Positions 51,825 through 63,297 of a stretch of DNA of 64,000 bases are shown piece after piece (within the stretch, counting starts at the first letter, position 1; each line of letters begins with the position of its first letter). The DNA is taken from assembly GCA_037349105.1 (NCBI GenBank), contig JAYJMM010000106.1, positions 2,046,001-2,110,000 of the forward strand. Reading direction: 5' to 3'. The notes under the pieces were generated by a model. The model was not told the origin of the DNA. It did no database searches and was given only the letters and a program-made list of their open reading frames with translations. Source of the DNA: Limnomonas spitsbergensis. Taxonomy: Eukaryota > Chlorophyta > Chlorophyceae > Chlamydomonadales. The position numbers were made by a program, and so were the translations under genes.

Positions 51825-54800
51825 ATGCGGGACGGTGGAGTGGGCCCTCAGCCGGGCATACCACTTGACAACTGGCGTGCTCTGTTCTGGGGGGCGGCTG
51901 TGAGCGCCATCTTCGCCTTTGTCGTTTGCGTCACCTTCCACGTGAGTACCTGCTAACACCGGTATGGGCCAGCTGTCAGCATTCAAAATATCGTACCAAG
52001 CCAGCTTAATGTTATTGAGAAAGCCAGTACAGGCGCTGTTCTGGGGGGTGGCGGTGAGCGCCCTCGTCATTTGCGTCACTTTCCACGTGGGTGCCTCTAG
52101 GGGAGGGATGTCCTGCGTAGTAATTAATGTGCATGCTTTAAATATTTGGAATATCTGGAATATTTTGAAAGTGATAAACGGAGCTGGCATCATCATGAAA
52201 GTAAACTGCCATGTGAGGGACGCCATGGCCCTCTTCGCCAGTGCGGTGCAATTGCACCGTGATTCGTTGTTTTTTAGTTATTCCGGTCCTTTGCTGGTAA
52301 ATGTAGCTGAAATTGCCTTGAAAATCCTGGTCTGAAACTCGGCTACATTATACCGCCACGATCAGGGCCAAACTGGGCGCAGCACTGATCTTTGCCCTTG
52401 TGGTGTGCTTCAAACCAAGGGGTGGGAAGCCACGCGGGTTTGGTCCAGGCCAAAACCAGGGTGCGGAAAAAGTCTGGCAGATCCGGCCCCCGTGGCTTCT
52501 CACCCCCTGGTCATACTGCACTAGCGCATTTGTCCCATTTGAATGACAGGGCTGTCAGCGCGATACTGGCCATTGCAGCGTGCGAACAGAACTGGAGACA
52601 GAACTAGAAGACAGCACGCACTAAGAACACAGGTTTTAACAAAAGACAAAAATGAAATACCTAGTAGAAAATAACGAAAACACAGAATCTACCCTTGGGG
52701 TAAAGGGTTTCGGTTTTTTAAACCCTAAACCCTAGGGGTGTGAAAGTTGGGAAACAGCGCAGCTGGGATTGAAGCCGCATCCGTTGGACGATTGATGTCA
52801 CTATATCGAGCTGTTGTCAGGTGCTCGTCTCCATGAGCTTGCTGCGACTGGCTATTTTAAGGCTAAAAGGTACAAATGTACTGCAAAGGTACAAATATAC
52901 AACGGTTAGAAGATACAAAGGTACGAAGGTTGCATGCAGTAGACCACATTTGTAGGGCGGACATGTTATCATGGCTGGGAAGATCAGAGCCAGTCCACAG
53001 ACCGCCTATCTAGGGTTGGTGGCTCAAGCAGCAGGGCATGCTGCTCCGTAACCCCTCGGGCACGGATCCGAATCTTAGTGATGTGCACTAGATAGACACT
53101 GCCTCTCCTCCTCCCCTCTGCCCCCTCCACTTCTCTACCCTGACCCCTTTTCTCATCTACCCCCCCCCCCCTCTCTCCCTTCTCCTAACCCCTTTTCTTA
53201 CCTGCCCTCCTCCCCCCTCCCCCTTCTTACCCCTTTCCCTTTCTGCCCTACTTACCGAGTTAACGCCTCCCCCATCCCCCCTGCTCCTGCTCCATTAGGT
53301 GGGCACCCTCTTGCTGCTCATGTGCAGCTTTAAATCCCTGGGTCACCCTGGCCGCCGCTTCGGACGAGGCTTTGTGGTGGCCGCAGCGCTCTGGACGGCG
53401 CTTCATGTTCTCAACATCACGCTGCAGGTAAACAAGGCCCAGGTTGCATTAATAGAAGTACGCTGCAGGCAAGCATGGCCCAGGCTGTGTGAAGGAAGCA
53501 CGCTGCAGGCAAGCATGGCCCAGGCTGTGTGAAGGATGCACGCTGCAGGCAAGCATGGCCCAGGCTGTGTGAAGGAAGCACGCTGCAGGCAAGCATGGCC
53601 CAGGCTGTGTGAAGGAAGCACGCTGCAGGCAAGCATGGCCCAGGCTGTGTGAAGAAAGCACGCTGCAGGCAAGCATGGCCCAGGCTGTGTGAAGAAAGCA
53701 CGCTGCAGGCAAGCATGGCCCAGGCTGTGTGAAGAAAGCACGCTGCAGGCAAGCATGGCCCAGGCTGTGTGAAGAAAGCACGCTGCAGGCAAGCATGACC
53801 CAGATGGCCTTAGTAGAAGCACGCTTCAGGCAAGCACGATCTGCGCTGAACGAAGTATGAGGCTGGTGCTATCTTGACAGCGCGCTGCAGGCAAGAAAGG
53901 ACTGTGTTGAATCAATGAAAATACGGTGACCGTGCTAGTACCGTAGCTACAACCGTTTACCCGCACAGACATATCTGAGTAGGCGTCAGCATCTGAATGT
54001 GAGCATTACATCATGCCCCCCATGCGGGGCATCGCCGGGGTACGAGACAGATCAGCATGGCCCAGGCTGTGTGAAGAAAGCACGCTGCAGGCAAGCATGA
54101 CCCAGATGGCCCAGGCTGTGTGAAGAAAGCACGCTGCAGGCAAGCATGACCCAGATGGCCCAGGCTGTGTGAAGAAAGCACGCTGCAGGCAAGCATGACC
54201 CAGATGGCCCAGGCTGTGTCACACGCATTTAACTTCCAGGCACCATTGAATAATAGTTGTCACGGTGCAGGCCAAAGAGATAAGTGTTGCTGGGTAACAG
54301 GTCAAGGCGGTTACATTCTTGTTCTTGGTGGTCGTGTTCACTTCTGCGTGTTCTTTGTGGAGACCAGCAGTTTTCTTATGGCATGGCTGTTCAGCTACAT
54401 GGCAATGCTTGCAATCTCTTATGCAACGGCCCCATTCGTTCACTTGTCAACTGATTGCAACTGATTATAATGGGTCCCCCATGCGACAAATGGTTATGTT
54501 CATTCAACTTACAACTGATTGCAACTGATCATTGCGGGTCCCCCATGCGACAGTTCCGTTCGTTCATTCCCATCATGGAGACTTTCAGCAGGGAATCCGA
54601 AAACGTGCATTTCGACATGACGCAGATGCGAGCCAGCATGGCCTTTGGGTGAGTTATGAGTATGCATGGCATCTTTGGCATTTTCGTTATGCATTGGAAT
54701 ATGAGTTATGAGCTTGCATGGCATCATAGGCATTTGCGTTATGAGCATGCATGGCATCATTGCCATTTGCGGTATGAGCATGCACGACATTTGTTTCAGT

Positions 54801-57799
54801 ACTGCATGGCATGCGGCGTGAGTTACCAGCATGCATGGCATTTGTTTCAGTACTGCATGGCATATATTAATCCCAATACAGCGCATGGCTTTGGGGCCAG
54901 CACCATCATGGCATGACCGGAATCTGATATCGTGGGATTATGTTCTGTAACATGCGGCCCAGCTGGAATAAAACAGAGTTAAAATACACGCATGATACGC
55001 CCCTTAGAGATGTGAGAGCTGCGTACAGAGCTCAGCTCGAGGCTATATGCAAGAGATACAAGCAGAGCTCGGCTCTGCTTGAGGCTACATGTCAGAGGCA
55101 TGAGCTGTTAGAGCTTAACTCGAGGCTATACGTGAGAGATACGAGCAGAGCTCGGCTCTGCTTGAGGCTACATGTCAGAGGCATGAGCTGTTAGAGCTCA
55201 GCTCGAGGCTATACGTGAGAGATACGAGCAGAGCTCGGCTCTGCTTGAGGCTGCATGTCAGAGGCATGAGCTGTTAGAGCTCAGCTCGAGGCTATACGTG
55301 AGAGATACGAGCAGAGCTCGGCTCTGCTTGACGCTACATGTCAGAGGCATGAGCTGTTAGAGCTCAGCTCGAGGCTATATGCAAGAGATACGAGCACAGC
55401 TCGGCTCATGGATATCATGTCCGTGACATCTCAGGGCAACACAGCACGCATGATCCGTTGCCCTGTTGCAGTTCCCCCCTCCAGGTTTGGGGCCAATACA
55501 GCCCCACTAAAAAACACATTTCAGGGTGTTGTTCTCATTGGCCATTGTGGTCTATCTCCTGCTGCCCTGCTGCCCTGCCGCAGTTCCCCCCCCCAGATTT
55601 GGGGACAATGCAGCACCGCTACAAGTCTACAAAACACATTTTACGGTCTTGTGCTCATGAACCAATGTGGTCTATCTCTCGCTGCCCTGCTGCAGTTTTC
55701 ACATTTGGGGCCAAAGCAGCCCCGCTATCACATTTTCGTTTCTTTTTTTGCCTTCCCGTAAGGTCAACGCGGTCTGTCTCCTGCTGCCCTGCTGCAGGTA
55801 CATCTCCACTGCGTTGTACGTGGTGTATGCAATACTGGTGCTGTGCTGGCAGGAGCACCCAGAGCTCTTGCAGGTGATGCTGGCAGAGGGCAGCCAGAGG
55901 GTGTGTGTGGGTGGTGATATGGCAGAGGGATTGAGAGCACCCAGAGCCCTAGCAGGTGATACTGGCAAAAAGATGCCAGGGCGGGTACGGTCAACTTTGA
56001 CACACGGGGTGACAGCACCCAGGGTATGTGCGGGTGATGCCGGCAGAGGGGGTGAGAGCACCCAGGGTATGTGCGGGTGATCCCGGCAGAGGGGGTGACA
56101 GCACCCATGGTATGTGCGGGTGATGCCGGCAGAGGGGGTGAGAGCACCCAGGGTATGTGAGGGTGATGCCGGTAGAGGGGGTGAGAGCACCCAGGGTATG
56201 TGAGGATGATGCCGGTAGAGGGGGTGAGAGCACCCAGGGTATGTGAGGGTGATGCCGGCAGAGGGGGTAAGAGCACCCAGGGTATGTGAGGGTGATCCTG
56301 GCAGAGGGGGTGAGAGCACCCAGGGTATGTGAGGGTGATGCCGGTAGAGGGGGTGAGAGCACCCAGGGTATGTGCGGGTGATGCCGGCAGAGGGGTTGAG
56401 AGCACCCAGGGTATGTGAGGGTGATCCTGGCAGAGGGGGTGAGAGCACCCAGGGTATGTGCGGGTGATGCCGGCAGAGGGGGTGAGAGCACCCAGGGTAT
56501 GTGAGGGTTATGCCGGCAGAGGGGGTGAGAGCACCCAGGGTATGTGAGGGTGATCCTGGCAGAGGGGGTGAGAGCACCCAGGGTATGTGCGGGTGATGCC
56601 GGCAGAGGGGGTGAGAGCACCCAGGGTATGTGAGGGTTATGCCGGCAGAGGGGGTGAGAGCACCCAGGGTATGTGCGGGTGATGCCGGCAGAGGGGTTGA
56701 GAGCACCCAGGGTATGTGAGGGTGATCCTGGCAGAGGGGGTGAGAGCACCCAGGGTATGTGAGGGTGATGCCGGCAGAGGGGGTGAGAGCACCCAGGGTA
56801 TGTGCGGGTGATGCCGGCAGAAGGGGTGACAGCACCCAGAGCTCTTTCAGGTGATCCTGGCAGAGGGCAGCTAGGGGGTGTGCGGATGTGAATGGCAGAG
56901 GGGTGTGAGCACCCAGAGCTTTTGCAGGGGATATGGCAGAGGGCAGCCAGAGCTAGCGCGGATGATAATGGCAGAGGGGGTGTGAGCACTCGTGACAAGT
57001 ACGCAAGTGACGAACTGGCGGAGGGAGAGAGCAGCCAGGGCTGGTACGTTGGCTGCAGCACTGGGCACCATGTCCCCTCTTACCTCTTACCTCAAGTTCC
57101 TTTTCTTTTCTCCCAATGGTAAAGTTGGACGCCACACGGCCGCCTTGTGGCGCCCCAACTTGGAATTCCTTTTTGAGCACGGCCCAGAGGTGTCATGTCA
57201 TTGACTGGGCACCATGTCCCCTTTGCAGCCCTAGGTCTTCCATGTCTTCCTCCTTTTCAAATTTCCATCAGCGTCCTCATTCTCTCTTTCTCGGCCTGTA
57301 CTCCTCCTCACCCGTTCCTGACGCCATTGCATATTTATACCTGAAGTGTACCTGAAGCACAGTGGCATCTAATATTTATGTTCTGTGGCGGTCTGCCGGT
57401 CTGAAGCCCTCCTCAACTCAGCCGTAAAATCACTTTGCAACCCTTGCTGTTGTGCCATCCTTTCTTTCCTCTTGTGCCTTCTCCCTTGACTTCCCTAGCT
57501 GGCTTTTTGTTTGCCGACGTGGCTGAGCTTCATTTCAGCATGGCCCAGAGGTGTAACATCATGAACCCTGGCTGTTGTTTACCGGATAAACCCTTTTTAA
57601 TCATATCCCCTTGGAGTGGACCTCCCCAGGTCCTCCTTCTCACCCGTTGCTGACACCATTGCATATTTACATCTGAAGACCTCCTTATTCCTTAGGACAG
57701 CTGTTACATCGCTGCGGGCTGTTGTATACCGGATAAGATATGTTTTTAATCATCCCCCTTCAGGTGGACCTCCCCAGGTCGACATCCGGCATGGCCTGA
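51825..57799 (+). CDS. small four-helix membrane protein, function unknown
   Basis: Exons joining in phase: 51825-51941, 53299-53427, about 54363-54440 (edges uncertain), 54554-54648, 55798-55873, and a possible last exon 57764-57799 ending at a TGA. The protein would be about 175 residues. Four hydrophobic segments are visible: ALFWGAAVSAIFAFVVCVTF running into LLLLMCSF, GFVVAAALWTALHVLNITL, SFLMAWLFSYMAMLAISYA and YISTALYVVYAILVLCW. A polar loop (ETFSRESENVHFDMTQMRAS) sits between the third and fourth. The topology recalls small tetraspan families such as MARVEL or TMEM proteins, but no diagnostic residue is recognised and I assign none. Introns are filled with copies of exon edges. The third exon and last exon are the least certain parts. 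Confidence 0.55.
52020..52095 (+). repeat. copy of the exon 1 end and donor
   Basis: GCGCTGTTCTGGGGGGTGGC, GGTGAGCGCCCTCGTC and TTTGCGTCACTTTCCACGTG reproduce the end of exon 1 (51880-51947) with a 10-bp deletion. Confidence 0.85.
53428..54235 (+). repeat. 40-bp repeats copied from the exon 2 end
   Basis: About ten units of CACGCTGCAGGCAAGCATGG plus CCCAGGCTGTGTGAAGAAAG (53455-53830). Three or more longer units carrying an added GACCCAGATGG follow at 54055-54230. The seed is the exon 2 end and donor, CACGCTGCAG|GTAAACAAGG. Confidence 0.9.
54440..54553 (+). repeat. copies of the exon 4 acceptor
   Basis: GGGTCCCCCATGCGACA occurs twice (54470, 54536), each after an AACTGATTGCAACTGAT phrase. 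The second copy reads GCGACAG into exon 4. Confidence 0.8.
54649..54860 (+). repeat. degenerate GCATGGCATC repeats after exon 4
   Basis: Six or so variants of TATGAGCATGCATGGCATC and TTTGCGTTATGAG. They derive plausibly from the exon 4 end (CCAGCATGGCCTTTGGGTGA). Confidence 0.75.
55036..55410 (+). repeat. 83-bp tandem repeat with palindromic core
   Basis: Nearly five units starting CTCGAGGCTATA at 55036, 55119, 55202, 55285 and 55368. Each contains the near-palindrome CAGAGCTCGGCTCTG and GTCAGAGGCATGAGCTGTTA. Confidence 0.92.
55450..55797 (+). repeat. copies of the exon 5 acceptor region
   Basis: Three ~115-bp units ending TGCTGCCCTGCTGCAG or a close variant, with CATTTGGGGCCAAAGCAGCC and GGTCTATCTCCTGCTGCCC. 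The last reads into exon 5 at 55798. Confidence 0.8.
55874..56995 (+). repeat. 43-bp repeats copied from the exon 5 end
   Basis: About twenty units of GTGAGAGCACCCAGGGTATG and TGCGGGTGATGCCGGCAGAG spaced exactly 43 bp (56009 to about 56830), with looser copies at both ends. The seed is the exon 5 end and donor, GAGCACCCAGAGCTCTTGCAG|GTGATGCTGG, in 55853-55883. The long minus-strand ORFs (GALTPSAGI, HPHIPWVLSPP) are artefacts. Confidence 0.93.
57124..57205 (-). repeat. R1 interspersed repeat
   Basis: Reverse copy with an internal insertion: GTTGGACGCCACACGGCCG, TTTTTGAGCACGGCCCAGAG, TGTCATGTCATTGAC. A tail fragment lies at 57541-57563. Confidence 0.75.
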
Positions 57800-57822
57800 C
57801 AGATCCAACAATGCCCGAGGGT

Positions 57823-57885
57823 CGATGACGTTACACCTCTGGGCCATGCACAAGAAGGCTCGTTCGCGTGGGCGCCCAACTGTTA
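57823..57885 (+). repeat. R1 interspersed repeat
   Basis: Forward copy just after the inferred stop of the membrane-protein gene: TCGATGACGTTACACCTCTG, GTGGGCGCCCAACTG. Confidence 0.85.
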
Positions 57886-59073
57886 CACATTTCCTGAGGG
57901 TGTTGTCGCCTCCCAACTTGGCCTTACAAGCTCTCGGTTGAGCTGCTCTGTGCTCAAGCTGCTCATTTCATCCAACTGTAGAACAGAGTCACAAGCGGGC
58001 ACCATCTGGAAGACGTGGTAGATATCGTTGAGACGTAGACTTTCTCAGAGGCTGGAACTTACTTTGCCATTCTTTTTCCAGCCTTTGTCTGTCCCTTCAC
58101 TCTTTTCCCCCCTTTTCCTGCTCCTGCTAGTAAGGCGCCCATGCGGCCAAGCATTCTTAGCAGGGGTGTGACGTCATTGACAAGCTGGCAGCATCATAAA
58201 TGCATGACGGGGATCGAGGACTTTTTAGGGTGGCAGAATCGAAGTGTGGTTTCTCGGAGGCTTTATGAAGTTGCTTTGTTGCTCCCCTCTTATGCCTCCT
58301 CAGCCCCTAAATCAATGCCTAGGTTCTGCTGCTGATTCGATGTGAATTCGATTTAAATTTAGGTCCAGTTGAGCAGTAGAGCGTCAGGTTGGAACAGAGG
58401 GATTGGATGCATGGTTCAAGAGGAAATCTGGAAGACCGACACCTGATATATGCCTACAGAACGATTCCATCAAAAACGCCCACTCTTGGCCCTGCCCCAA
58501 AGGGCTCTGCTGCAAGGGCGCCCAACAGTCCGGCTGAGAGAAAAAGAAGCGAAAGGAAATAAACAACTGAGGGCACGAGGGTCCATCTTGAAGACCATAG
58601 CAGGCCCACTCCTCAGCCGAATCCAGATGGGCACAGGTTCGCCCATCACTCGAAGTATGATTTTTATCCCCTGGTTCTATGAGTCAAAACCGGATGATAG
58701 GATTTTCAGGCCTTTCAGGTCGGCATGGTCGTTCACATTCGCTGAACGCTTTTGGGTGGTTGCATATAACAAAACTGTAAGGACCGCACCACGTCCCCCT
58801 TCAAGCACTCCCAACCGCCCACCAGCACGTTCATAAAATGCTCTGGGCGGATGCATCGACATCAACAGAACAGCACATCCCTTTCAAGCACCTTATAGTT
58901 TCTTCTTTTCTCCCTTCTGAGCAGTTGGGCGCCCACGCGGCCGAGCTTTGAGCAGGCCCAGAGCTGTAACGTCATTGACCCTTTCAAGCACCCGCGACAG
59001 CCCCATGCCCGTTCGAAAAATGCTTTGGGCGGATGCATCGTTGACACAGTCATCAACAACAGCACATCCCCTT
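57886..59073. other. spacer with R1 copies and a duplicated segment
   Basis: R1 copies at 58133-58182 (-), 58483-58530 (+, partial) and 58923-58980 (-). A segment with GGGCGGATGCATCGA, preceded by CGTTCATAAAATGCTCT, occurs near 58830 and again near 59010, each next to TTTCAAGCACC. On the minus strand these are copies of the region just beyond the CBP80 stop codon. Confidence 0.6.
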
Positions 59074-61322
59074 TCAAGCACCCGCAACCGCCCCCATGCA
59101 CAACACAGCCCGGATCTCGCGAGCCATGCGCTCCAGAGCCGCCCCGTCCTCCTTGACATCCGCAGCCAGCAGCCCCGCCTCCAGCTGCTCCGAAACCTCC
59201 GCCGTCTCCAGTCTGAAGCGCCTCGCAAACGCACGCAGCTGCTGGTACGCGAGCTCTAGCCGATCCCACGCAGCCAGAGACACCGCAGCAGAGGCCTCCG
59301 CGGCCGCGGCTGCAGCCGCCGCGAGCGGATCCTCCTCGCCTCCCTCTTCTCCGACGGGAAGCTGCCCCGCCTCGTGCTCCGCCGCCGCCGCCGCCGCCGC
59401 CCGTGCGATCTCAGCTTCCTCCTCCAGCCGGCGCAGCAGCGGTATAAAGCCGCGGTACACGGCCAGCAGCGCTGACGAGGCGTCCGAAACCGTCCCGGAT
59501 GACACGTCCTGGCAAGCCTCCAGCTCGGTGCGGGCCTGTTGCAACTGAGGGTGCAACAACAGCAACACCCAAGGGCAGGACAAGGCAGTCAGTGAGCAAC
59601 ATCAGCAACAGTTAAGCAGCAGGAAAAAAGGCTTTGACAGGCAAATGTGTTCACGATGTTCACACCTCTGGCCCCTGCTGAAAAAGGCTTGGCCGCAACT
59701 GGGCGTGTAACTGTCTTGTTGGGAACATGAGGGTTCAGGGGAGAAAGCAGGGGCACAGGAAAAAGCCGGAAACAAAACGAAGTCCGAATCCCCAGCCCAG
59801 AAATGATTTGCGGATAAGCTGTAATGTTAGTCCTGGGTCCCCCACACTACCTTTTAGCACGCACAGACTTCAGCAACAATTCAGCTACCACTTGGCCGGT
59901 GTCAGAGGGGTCCTCCAATACTTTTCTGCCATTGAGTCTGCAAAACCAACCGTTGCACCCCATCCGCGAATGCCCCCCTGCCTCGGTATAAATCAACTTG
60001 TCACTGTCTCCATGCTCCCGGCGCTCCTCCCCCCCCCCCTCGGCCAGTCCTCGCGCTTAACAATGAAACCCAGGTCGTGTAGAAAGTTCTGTGAGGCCAA
60101 TATGCGGTCAATACGGTATGACTAACATGAGACCAATACAGTACAACCAATAAGTATGACCAACATGAGGCCAATAAAGTATGACCAACATGAGACCAAT
60201 ACAGTACAACCAAAAAGTATGCCCAACATGAGGCCAAAAAAGTATGACCAACATGAGGCCAATAAAGTATGACCAACATGAGGCCAATAAAGTATGACCA
60301 TGAGGTCAATAAAGTATGACCAAAAACATGAGGTCAATAAAGTATGACCGTGAGGTCAATAAAGTATGACCATGAGGCCAATAAAGTATGACCATGAGGC
60401 CAATAAAGTATGACCAAAAAGTATGACCAACATGAGGCCAATAAAGTATGACCATATGGCCAATATGACCAACATGACCAGGGAAGCTATTATGGCCATA
60501 CCATACGACCAATAGACCATTGAGGCCATACTTCGCCAATATGACCAACAAGAAGCCAACACGACGTCCAAGCATTGCATATTTTTGTGTGTCACCTCCC
60601 TCACCTTGAGCCCGACGTGCCTCTCCTCGTTATTGGCCGCCTCCACCTTAGACAGTGCACGACGGATCTCCGCCTCGTTCCCCGGCTGAGGGATCGGCAT
60701 GGCCTCGCTCTCGGCAGCGGCTCGGTCCGCAGCCGCCTGGGCGCGCTGACTCAGCGCCTCCACCTCACCTGCACGGGTTAAAATGAAAAACAAGAACATG
60801 GATTCGTCGATCGATTATTGTGATTTAAACCAAAATTATGGGCTGATTTAAGTTTGACGCCGATTGGCTCAGTGGCATTGGCCGCCTGGCGGGCCCCCAG
60901 TGTTGGCCCGGCACGCACAACTTAATCAAAAGTGTTATATTTGCCGCTGGCAGTTCCTGTTTTAAAGCCGGGTATCAACTTGTCCCCCTAGCATGGGCTT
61001 GCCAAAAACCACAGCCTCCCCCCACCCTACCCATGTGCCGCGCAAGCCGCTCGGCCATCTGAGGCATCCGGCGGAACGAGCGCTCCAACCCATAGTACAG
61101 CACCTCCCACGCCGCGGCGCTCGGCCCGTCCCCGCCCTCGGGGGCTTCGGGGCCGCCGCCGCAGCCGCCGCCTGCGGCCGCGGCCGCGGCCCCCGCTGCC
61201 TTGAGCGCCCAGTTGGCCAGCTGCGCCGCGTGCATCAGGTGTAGGGCCATGAGGCGGTCGACCACCATGAGCAGCTTCTGGGGCACCGTACGGTAGAACT
61301 CTGCGGCCTCTACCAGGAGCAC
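59074..61322 (-). CDS. CBP80: nuclear cap-binding protein subunit 1 (CBP80), C-terminal exons
   Basis: Three exons in transcript order: 61322-61031, 60768-60605 and 59544-59074 (stop TGA at 59074-59076), all in phase, about 309 residues. The gene enters from beyond the window or from an unseen upstream exon. The stretch FYRTVPQKLLMVVDRLMALH followed by HAAQLANWALK aligns with the third MIF4G-like region of NCBP1/ABH1, where human CBP80 has the equivalent WRNHPQ... and VANWIF segments. Next come AAWEVLYYGLER and a coiled-coil arm (EVEALSQRAQAAADRAAAES, ALSKVEAANNEERHVGLK). The tail is Ala/Glu-rich and then reads LELAYQQLRAFARRF. Expected role: with CBP20, binds the m7G cap in the nucleus and acts in splicing, export and small-RNA processing. 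An Ala/Gly-rich insert (AAGAAAAAAGGGCGGG) is an algal addition. Confidence 0.85.
59661..59712 (+). repeat. R1 interspersed repeat
   Basis: Diverged copy inside a CBP80 intron: TTCACACCTCTGGCCCCTGC, TGAAAAAGGCTTGGCCG, GGGCGTGTAACTG. Confidence 0.7.
60118..60560 (+). repeat. AATAAAGTATGACC tandem repeat
   Basis: More than fifteen degenerate 20-34 bp units built from AATAAAGTATGACCAACATG and AGGCC in a CBP80 intron. On the minus strand they read TTTATTGGCCTCATGTTGG. Confidence 0.9.
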
Positions 61323-63215
61323 CTGCAGGGGTTTAGGGTTTAAAGTTTGGGGTTTAGAGTCTATAGAGTTTATGGTTTAGGGTTTAGGCCTCCACCAGGA
61401 GTACCTGCAGGGGTTCAGGGTTATGGTTAAGGTTTTATGGCTCAACCAGGAGTACCTGCAGGGGTTCAGGGTTTATGGTTAAGGTTTTATGGCTCAACCA
61501 GGAGTACCTGCAGGGGTTCAGGGTTTATGGTTAAGGTTTTATGGCTCAACCAGGAGTACCTGCAGGGGTTCAGGGTTTATGGTTAAGGTTTTATGGCTCA
61601 ACCAGGAGTACCTGCAGGGGTTCAGGGTTTATGGTTAAGGTTTTATGGCTCAACCAGGAGTACCTGCAGGGGTTCAGGGTTTATGGTTAAGGTTTTATGG
61701 CTCAACCAGGAGTACCTGCAGGGGTTCAGGGTTTATGGTTAAGGTTTTAGGGCTCAACCAGGAGTACCTGCAGGGGTTCAGGGTTTATGGTTAAGGTTTT
61801 ATGGCTCAACCAGGAGTACCTGCAGGGGTTCAGGGTTATGGTTAAGGTTTTAGGGCTCAACCAGGAGTACCTGCAGGGGTTCAGGGTTATGGTTAAGGTT
61901 TTATGGCTCAACCAGGAGTACCTGCAGGGGTTCAGAGTTTATGGTTAAGGTTTTATGGCTCAACCAGGAGTACCTGCAGGGGTTCAGGGTTTATGGTTAA
62001 GGTTTTATGGCTCAACCAGGAGTACCTGCAGGGGTTCAGGGTTTATGGTTAAGGTTTTAGGGCTCAACCAGGAGTACCTGCAAGGGTTCAGGGTTAAGGT
62101 GTAGGGCCATGAGGCGGTCGACCACCATGAGCAGCTTCTGGGGCACCGTACGGTAGAACTCTGCGGCCTCTACCAGGAGCACCTGCAGGGGTTTAGGGTT
62201 TAAAGTTTGGGGTTTAGAGTCTATAGAGTTTATGGTTTAGGGTTTAGGCCTCCACCAGGAGTACCTGCAGGGGTTCAGGGTTATGGTTAAGGTTTTATGG
62301 CTCAACCAGGAGTACCTGCAGGGGTTCAGGGTTTATGGTTAAGGTTTTATGGCTCAACCAGGAGTACCTGCAGGGGTTCAGGGTTTATGGTTAAGGTTTT
62401 AGGGCTCAACCAGGAGTACCTGCAAGGGTTCAGGGTTAAGGTGTAGGGCCATGAGGCGGTCGACCACCATGAGCAGCTTCTGGGGCACCGTACGGTAGAA
62501 CTCTGCGGCCTCTACCAGGAGCACCTGCAGGGGTTTAGGGTTTAAAGTTTGGGGTTTAGAGTCTATAGAGTTTATGGTTTAGGGTTTAGGCCTCCACCAG
62601 GAGTACCTGCAGGGGTTCAGGGTTATGGTTAAGGTTTTATGGCTCAACCAGGAGTACCTGCAGGGGTTCAGGGTTTATGGTTAAGGTTTTATGGCTCAAC
62701 CAGGAGTACCTGCAGGGGTTCAGGGTTTATGGTTAAGGTTTTATGGCTCAACCAGGAGTACCTGCAGGGGTTCAGGGTTTATGGTTAAGGTTTTATGGCT
62801 CAACCAGGAGTACCTGCAAGGGTTCAGGGTTTATGGTTAAGGTTTTATGGCTCAACCAGGAGTACCTGCAGGGGTTCAGGGTTTATGGTTAAGGTTTTAT
62901 GGCTCAACCAGGAGTACCTGCAGGGGTTCAGGGTTTATGGTTAAGGTTTTATGGCTCAACCAGGAGTACCTGCAGGGGTTCAGGGTTTATGGTTAAGGTT
63001 TTATGGCTCAACCAGGAGTACCTGCAGGGGTTCAGGGTTTATGGTTAAGGTTTTATGGCTCAACCAGGAGTACCTGCAGGGGTTCAGGGTTTATGGTTAA
63101 GGTTTTAGGGCTCAACCAGGAGTACCTGCAAGGGTTCAGGGTTAAGGTTAAGGCTTCCAACAGGAGTACCTGCAAGGGTTTAGGGTTAAGCTTCCAACAG
63201 GAGCACCTGCAGGGG
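61323..63215 (+). repeat. 52-bp repeats copied from a CBP80 acceptor, with two exon copies
   Basis: Roughly thirty 52-bp units (CTCAACCAGGAGTACCTGCA, GGGGTTCAGGGTTTATGG, TTAAGGTTTTATGG). On the minus strand each carries CCCCTGCAG|GTACTCCTGGTTGAG, a copy of the exon acceptor and first codons at 61322. The first 84 bp of that exon (61239-61322) recur at about 62099-62182 and 62440-62523 with no visible change. Segment lengths (860, 341 and about 700 bp) differ by near-multiples of 52. Confidence 0.95.
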
Positions 63216-63297
63216 ACAGCACAGTGCCTGTGTTGAAATAATTTTAAGAAGACATGGGGGGAAACCGGGGGGGGGGGGGGTCTTTGGGGCTACAGGG

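Noticed and set aside
55699..57061. Minus-strand ORFs of 378, 356 and 213 aa with PGCSHPLC repeats
   Set aside because: Overlapping frames across the 43-bp array copied from exon 5 of a plus-strand gene.
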